Part shown: positions 6,138-7,077 of the stretch, piece by piece | How positions within the stretch are numbered: the stretch's first letter is position 1 | Layout of the letters: every line of letters starts with the position of its first letter | NCBI GenBank assembly: GCA_041552135.1 | Contig: JBFELL010000150.1 | Span: forward strand, 1-7,077 | Direction of reading: 5' to 3' | DNA: 7,077 nt | Source: SZUA-186 sp041552135 | GTDB lineage: Bacteria; Pseudomonadota; Gammaproteobacteria; UBA9214 | Made by a program: the position numbers and the translations under genes | The notes under the pieces: model-generated | The model's database searches: none | Told to the model about the DNA's origin: nothing | The model's input: only the letters and a program-made list of their open reading frames with translations

Positions 6138-6392
6138 ATGAGAATCATGAAAGTGGAAAAGACGCTGGTGTCTACCAACCGCATCAAGCAGATGGGTCAC
6201 CGTCCCCTGCTGGTCGTGATCGACAAGCCGGGTGGTACCCCGGCGGTGGCGGTGGATGCGGTGGGCTGCATTCCCGGCGACTGGGTGATCTGCGTCGGTT
6301 CCTCGGCCGCGCGTGAAGCAGCCGGAAGCAAGGAGTATCCGAGCGACCTGACCATTGTTGGCATCATCGACCACTGGGAGGCGCAGGGCTGA
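6138..6392 (+). CDS. csoS4A: Carboxysome shell vertex protein CsoS4A (BMV pentamer)
   Basis: This is a bacterial microcompartment vertex protein of the EutN/CcmL family. Five copies form a pentamer that closes an icosahedral vertex of the shell and limits CO2 leakage. It has 84 residues. Diagnostic blocks are VEKTLVSTNRI at residues 5-15, GHRPLLVV, AVDAVGCIPGDWVICVGSSAARE and the closing SDLTIVGIIDHW. The start at 6138 follows GAGG at 6128-6131 with 6 bases between; M4 is an alternative, but MRIMKVEKT aligns with the family from the first Met. It begins 24 bases after csoS3 and its TGA overlaps the ATG of csoS4B by one base, so the two are probably translationally coupled. Confidence 0.96.
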   Translation: MRIMKVEKTLVSTNRIKQMGHRPLLVVIDKPGGTPAVAVDAVGCIPGDWVICVGSSAAREAAGSKEYPSDLTIVGIIDHWEAQG

Positions 6393-6658
6393 TGGAAATC
6401 ATGCGCGTGGTTGATGATCTGGTGTGCACAAGGCGCGTGCCCGGGCTCAAGGTGTCCTCGCTGCGCGTACTGGAGGCACTCAAGGGTGGCTTTGTGGTGG
6501 CGACCGATCCGGTCGGCGTGCCACCGGGAAAATGGGTGTTCACCGCCAGTGGCAGCGCCGCTCGCTGGGCGATGCCGGATTCAATGACTACGACTGATCT
6601 GACCATTTGCGGAATCATCGACAACTGGGAAGAGGGAGATGAAGCAGGCAAGGCGTAA
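6392..6658 (+). CDS. csoS4B: Carboxysome shell vertex protein CsoS4B (BMV pentamer)
   Basis: This is the paralogous second vertex pentamer protein, 88 residues. MEIMRVVDDLVCTRRVPGL, VATDPVGVPPGKWVFTASGSAAR and TDLTICGIIDNW mark the family. The DPVGVPPG...GSAAR core corresponds to DAVGCIPG...SSAAR of CsoS4A. The tail EEGDEAGKA extends a few residues past the usual end of the fold and is acidic, probably disordered. The start overlaps the csoS4A stop (TGATG at 6390-6394), and GGGAGG at 6376-6381 inside csoS4A serves as its ribosome-binding site. Having both paralogues is normal for alpha-carboxysomes. Confidence 0.95.
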   Translation: MEIMRVVDDLVCTRRVPGLKVSSLRVLEALKGGFVVATDPVGVPPGKWVFTASGSAARWAMPDSMTTTDLTICGIIDNWEEGDEAGKA

Positions 6659-6729
6659 ATACAGTCGCCTTGGTGGTTCGTGAAGTAAGAGCTCATATTT
6701 TTTATTTTTTTAGATGAAGGAGTAATGAA
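6659..6729 (+). promoter_or_regulatory. AT-rich leader of the csoS1 genes (candidate promoter or mRNA element)
   Basis: These 71 bases include a T-tract pair, T6 (6698-6703) and T7 (6705-6711), in otherwise GC-rich DNA. They are followed by AAGGAG (6717-6722) seven bases before the csoS1 ATG. A poor sigma-70-like pair can be drawn (TTGGTG 6670-6675, CATATT 6694-6699, 18-base spacer). No stable hairpin precedes the T-runs, so an intrinsic terminator is unlikely. The AU-rich, unstructured leader itself could boost csoS1 translation or mark an mRNA processing site. These roles are inferred. Confidence 0.4.
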
Positions 6730-7026
6730 ATGGCTGAAATTATGGGTATTGCCCTGGGCATGATCGAAACCCGCGGTCTGGTTCCCGCGATAGAAGCGGC
6801 TGATGCCATGACCAAGGCGGCCGAAGTCCGTCTGGTTGGTCGTCAGTTCGTTGGTGGCGGCTACGTCACCGTGCTGGTACGCGGCGAGACCGGTGCTGTG
6901 AACGCTGCTGTTCGCGCCGGTGCCGATGCCTGCGAACGCGTCGGTGACGGCCTGGTTGCCGCTCACATCATCGCCCGTGTACACAGCGAAGTGGAAGGTA
7001 TTCTGCCGACTTCCCCGACTGCTTAA
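6730..7026 (+). CDS. csoS1: Carboxysome major shell protein CsoS1 (BMC-H hexamer)
   Basis: This is a single-domain BMC-H shell protein of 98 residues. Hexamers tile the facets, with a central pore for bicarbonate and other small metabolites. The pore loop FVGGGY is at residues 40-45. The sequence from GIALGMIETRGLVPAIEAAD through ARVHSEVE is nearly identical to H. neapolitanus CsoS1A/C as I recall it; differences are at the extreme ends (start MAEIM, end GILPTSPTA). By position it corresponds to the first of the csoS1 copies (csoS1C in H. neapolitanus), but sequence cannot tell C from A. The start is set by AAGGAG at 6717-6722. An ATG at 6725 is out of frame. The gene has its own strong ribosome-binding site, fitting the high copy number of the product. 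Confidence 0.97.
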   Translation: MAEIMGIALGMIETRGLVPAIEAADAMTKAAEVRLVGRQFVGGGYVTVLVRGETGAVNAAVRAGADACERVGDGLVAAHIIARVHSEVEGILPTSPTA

Positions 7027-7067
7027 TTCAATTTTAACCGGCAAGCATTCTTATTAGGAGCAAGAAA

Positions 7068-7077
7068 ATGGCAAACA
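7068..7077 (+). CDS. Start of next gene, probably a second csoS1 copy (partial)
   Basis: Only ATG GCA AAC A (Met-Ala-Asn) is in the window. The leader AGGAGCAAGAAAATGGC closely matches the AGGAGTAATGAAATGGC of the preceding csoS1. H. neapolitanus also has tandem csoS1 copies at this place. Both facts suggest a duplicated shell-hexamer gene. Three codons cannot prove identity. Confidence 0.6.

Noticed and set aside
6694..6712. Intrinsic terminator at the T-runs after csoS4B
   Set aside because: No stable GC hairpin lies immediately upstream; only weak complementarities were found.

Overview
This window is the front part of an alpha-carboxysome (cso) operon. It comes from a GC-rich, autotrophic proteobacterium, most likely a chemolithoautotrophic sulfur oxidiser or nitrifier of the gamma or beta class. 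This rests on gene order and on recognisable protein families; the species cannot be named from the sequence. All genes are on the + strand in the order cbbL - cbbS - csoS2 - csoS3 (csoSCA) - csoS4A - csoS4B - csoS1 - start of another gene, probably a second csoS1. The order matches the classical Halothiobacillus neapolitanus operon. The window ends inside the shell-hexamer genes, so the rest of the operon lies downstream.

Region by region: bases 1-96 are the cbbL leader, with a strong Shine-Dalgarno but no convincing promoter. Bases 97-1919 encode the large and small subunits of form IA Rubisco. A perfect 9-bp hairpin follows cbbL and a perfect 11-bp hairpin follows cbbS. The csoS2 leader (about 1958-2069) also holds three GCAAAC/GTTTGC elements that can pair in two mutually exclusive ways. 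Bases 2070-4619 encode the disordered scaffold CsoS2, with four Rubisco-binding N-repeats, six regular and one divergent M-repeat, and a shell-anchoring C-terminal region. Bases 4641-6113 encode the carboxysomal carbonic anhydrase with all zinc ligands and the catalytic Asp-Arg pair present. Bases 6138-6658 encode two pentameric vertex proteins joined by a one-base stop/start overlap. Bases 6730-7026 encode a BMC-H shell hexamer with the FVGGGY pore motif. A gene starting at 7068 uses almost the same ribosome-binding leader.

Together the products build one machine. CsoS2 recruits Rubisco through its N-repeats and ties it to the shell through its middle and C-terminal repeats. CsoSCA turns imported bicarbonate into CO2 inside. 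CsoS1 tiles the facets and CsoS4A/B close the vertices. The most notable local signal is a programmed -1 frameshift site inside the fifth M-repeat of csoS2. It consists of heptamer C-CCA-AAA at 3635-3641, a 6-base spacer, a 10-bp bulged stem at 3648-3680, and a -1 frame TGA at 3650-3652. It predicts a short CsoS2A of 527 residues beside the full CsoS2B of 849. Such a frameshift is known in the H. neapolitanus gene; here all its parts can be read directly. The window is otherwise a well-formed member of a known system rather than a new one.
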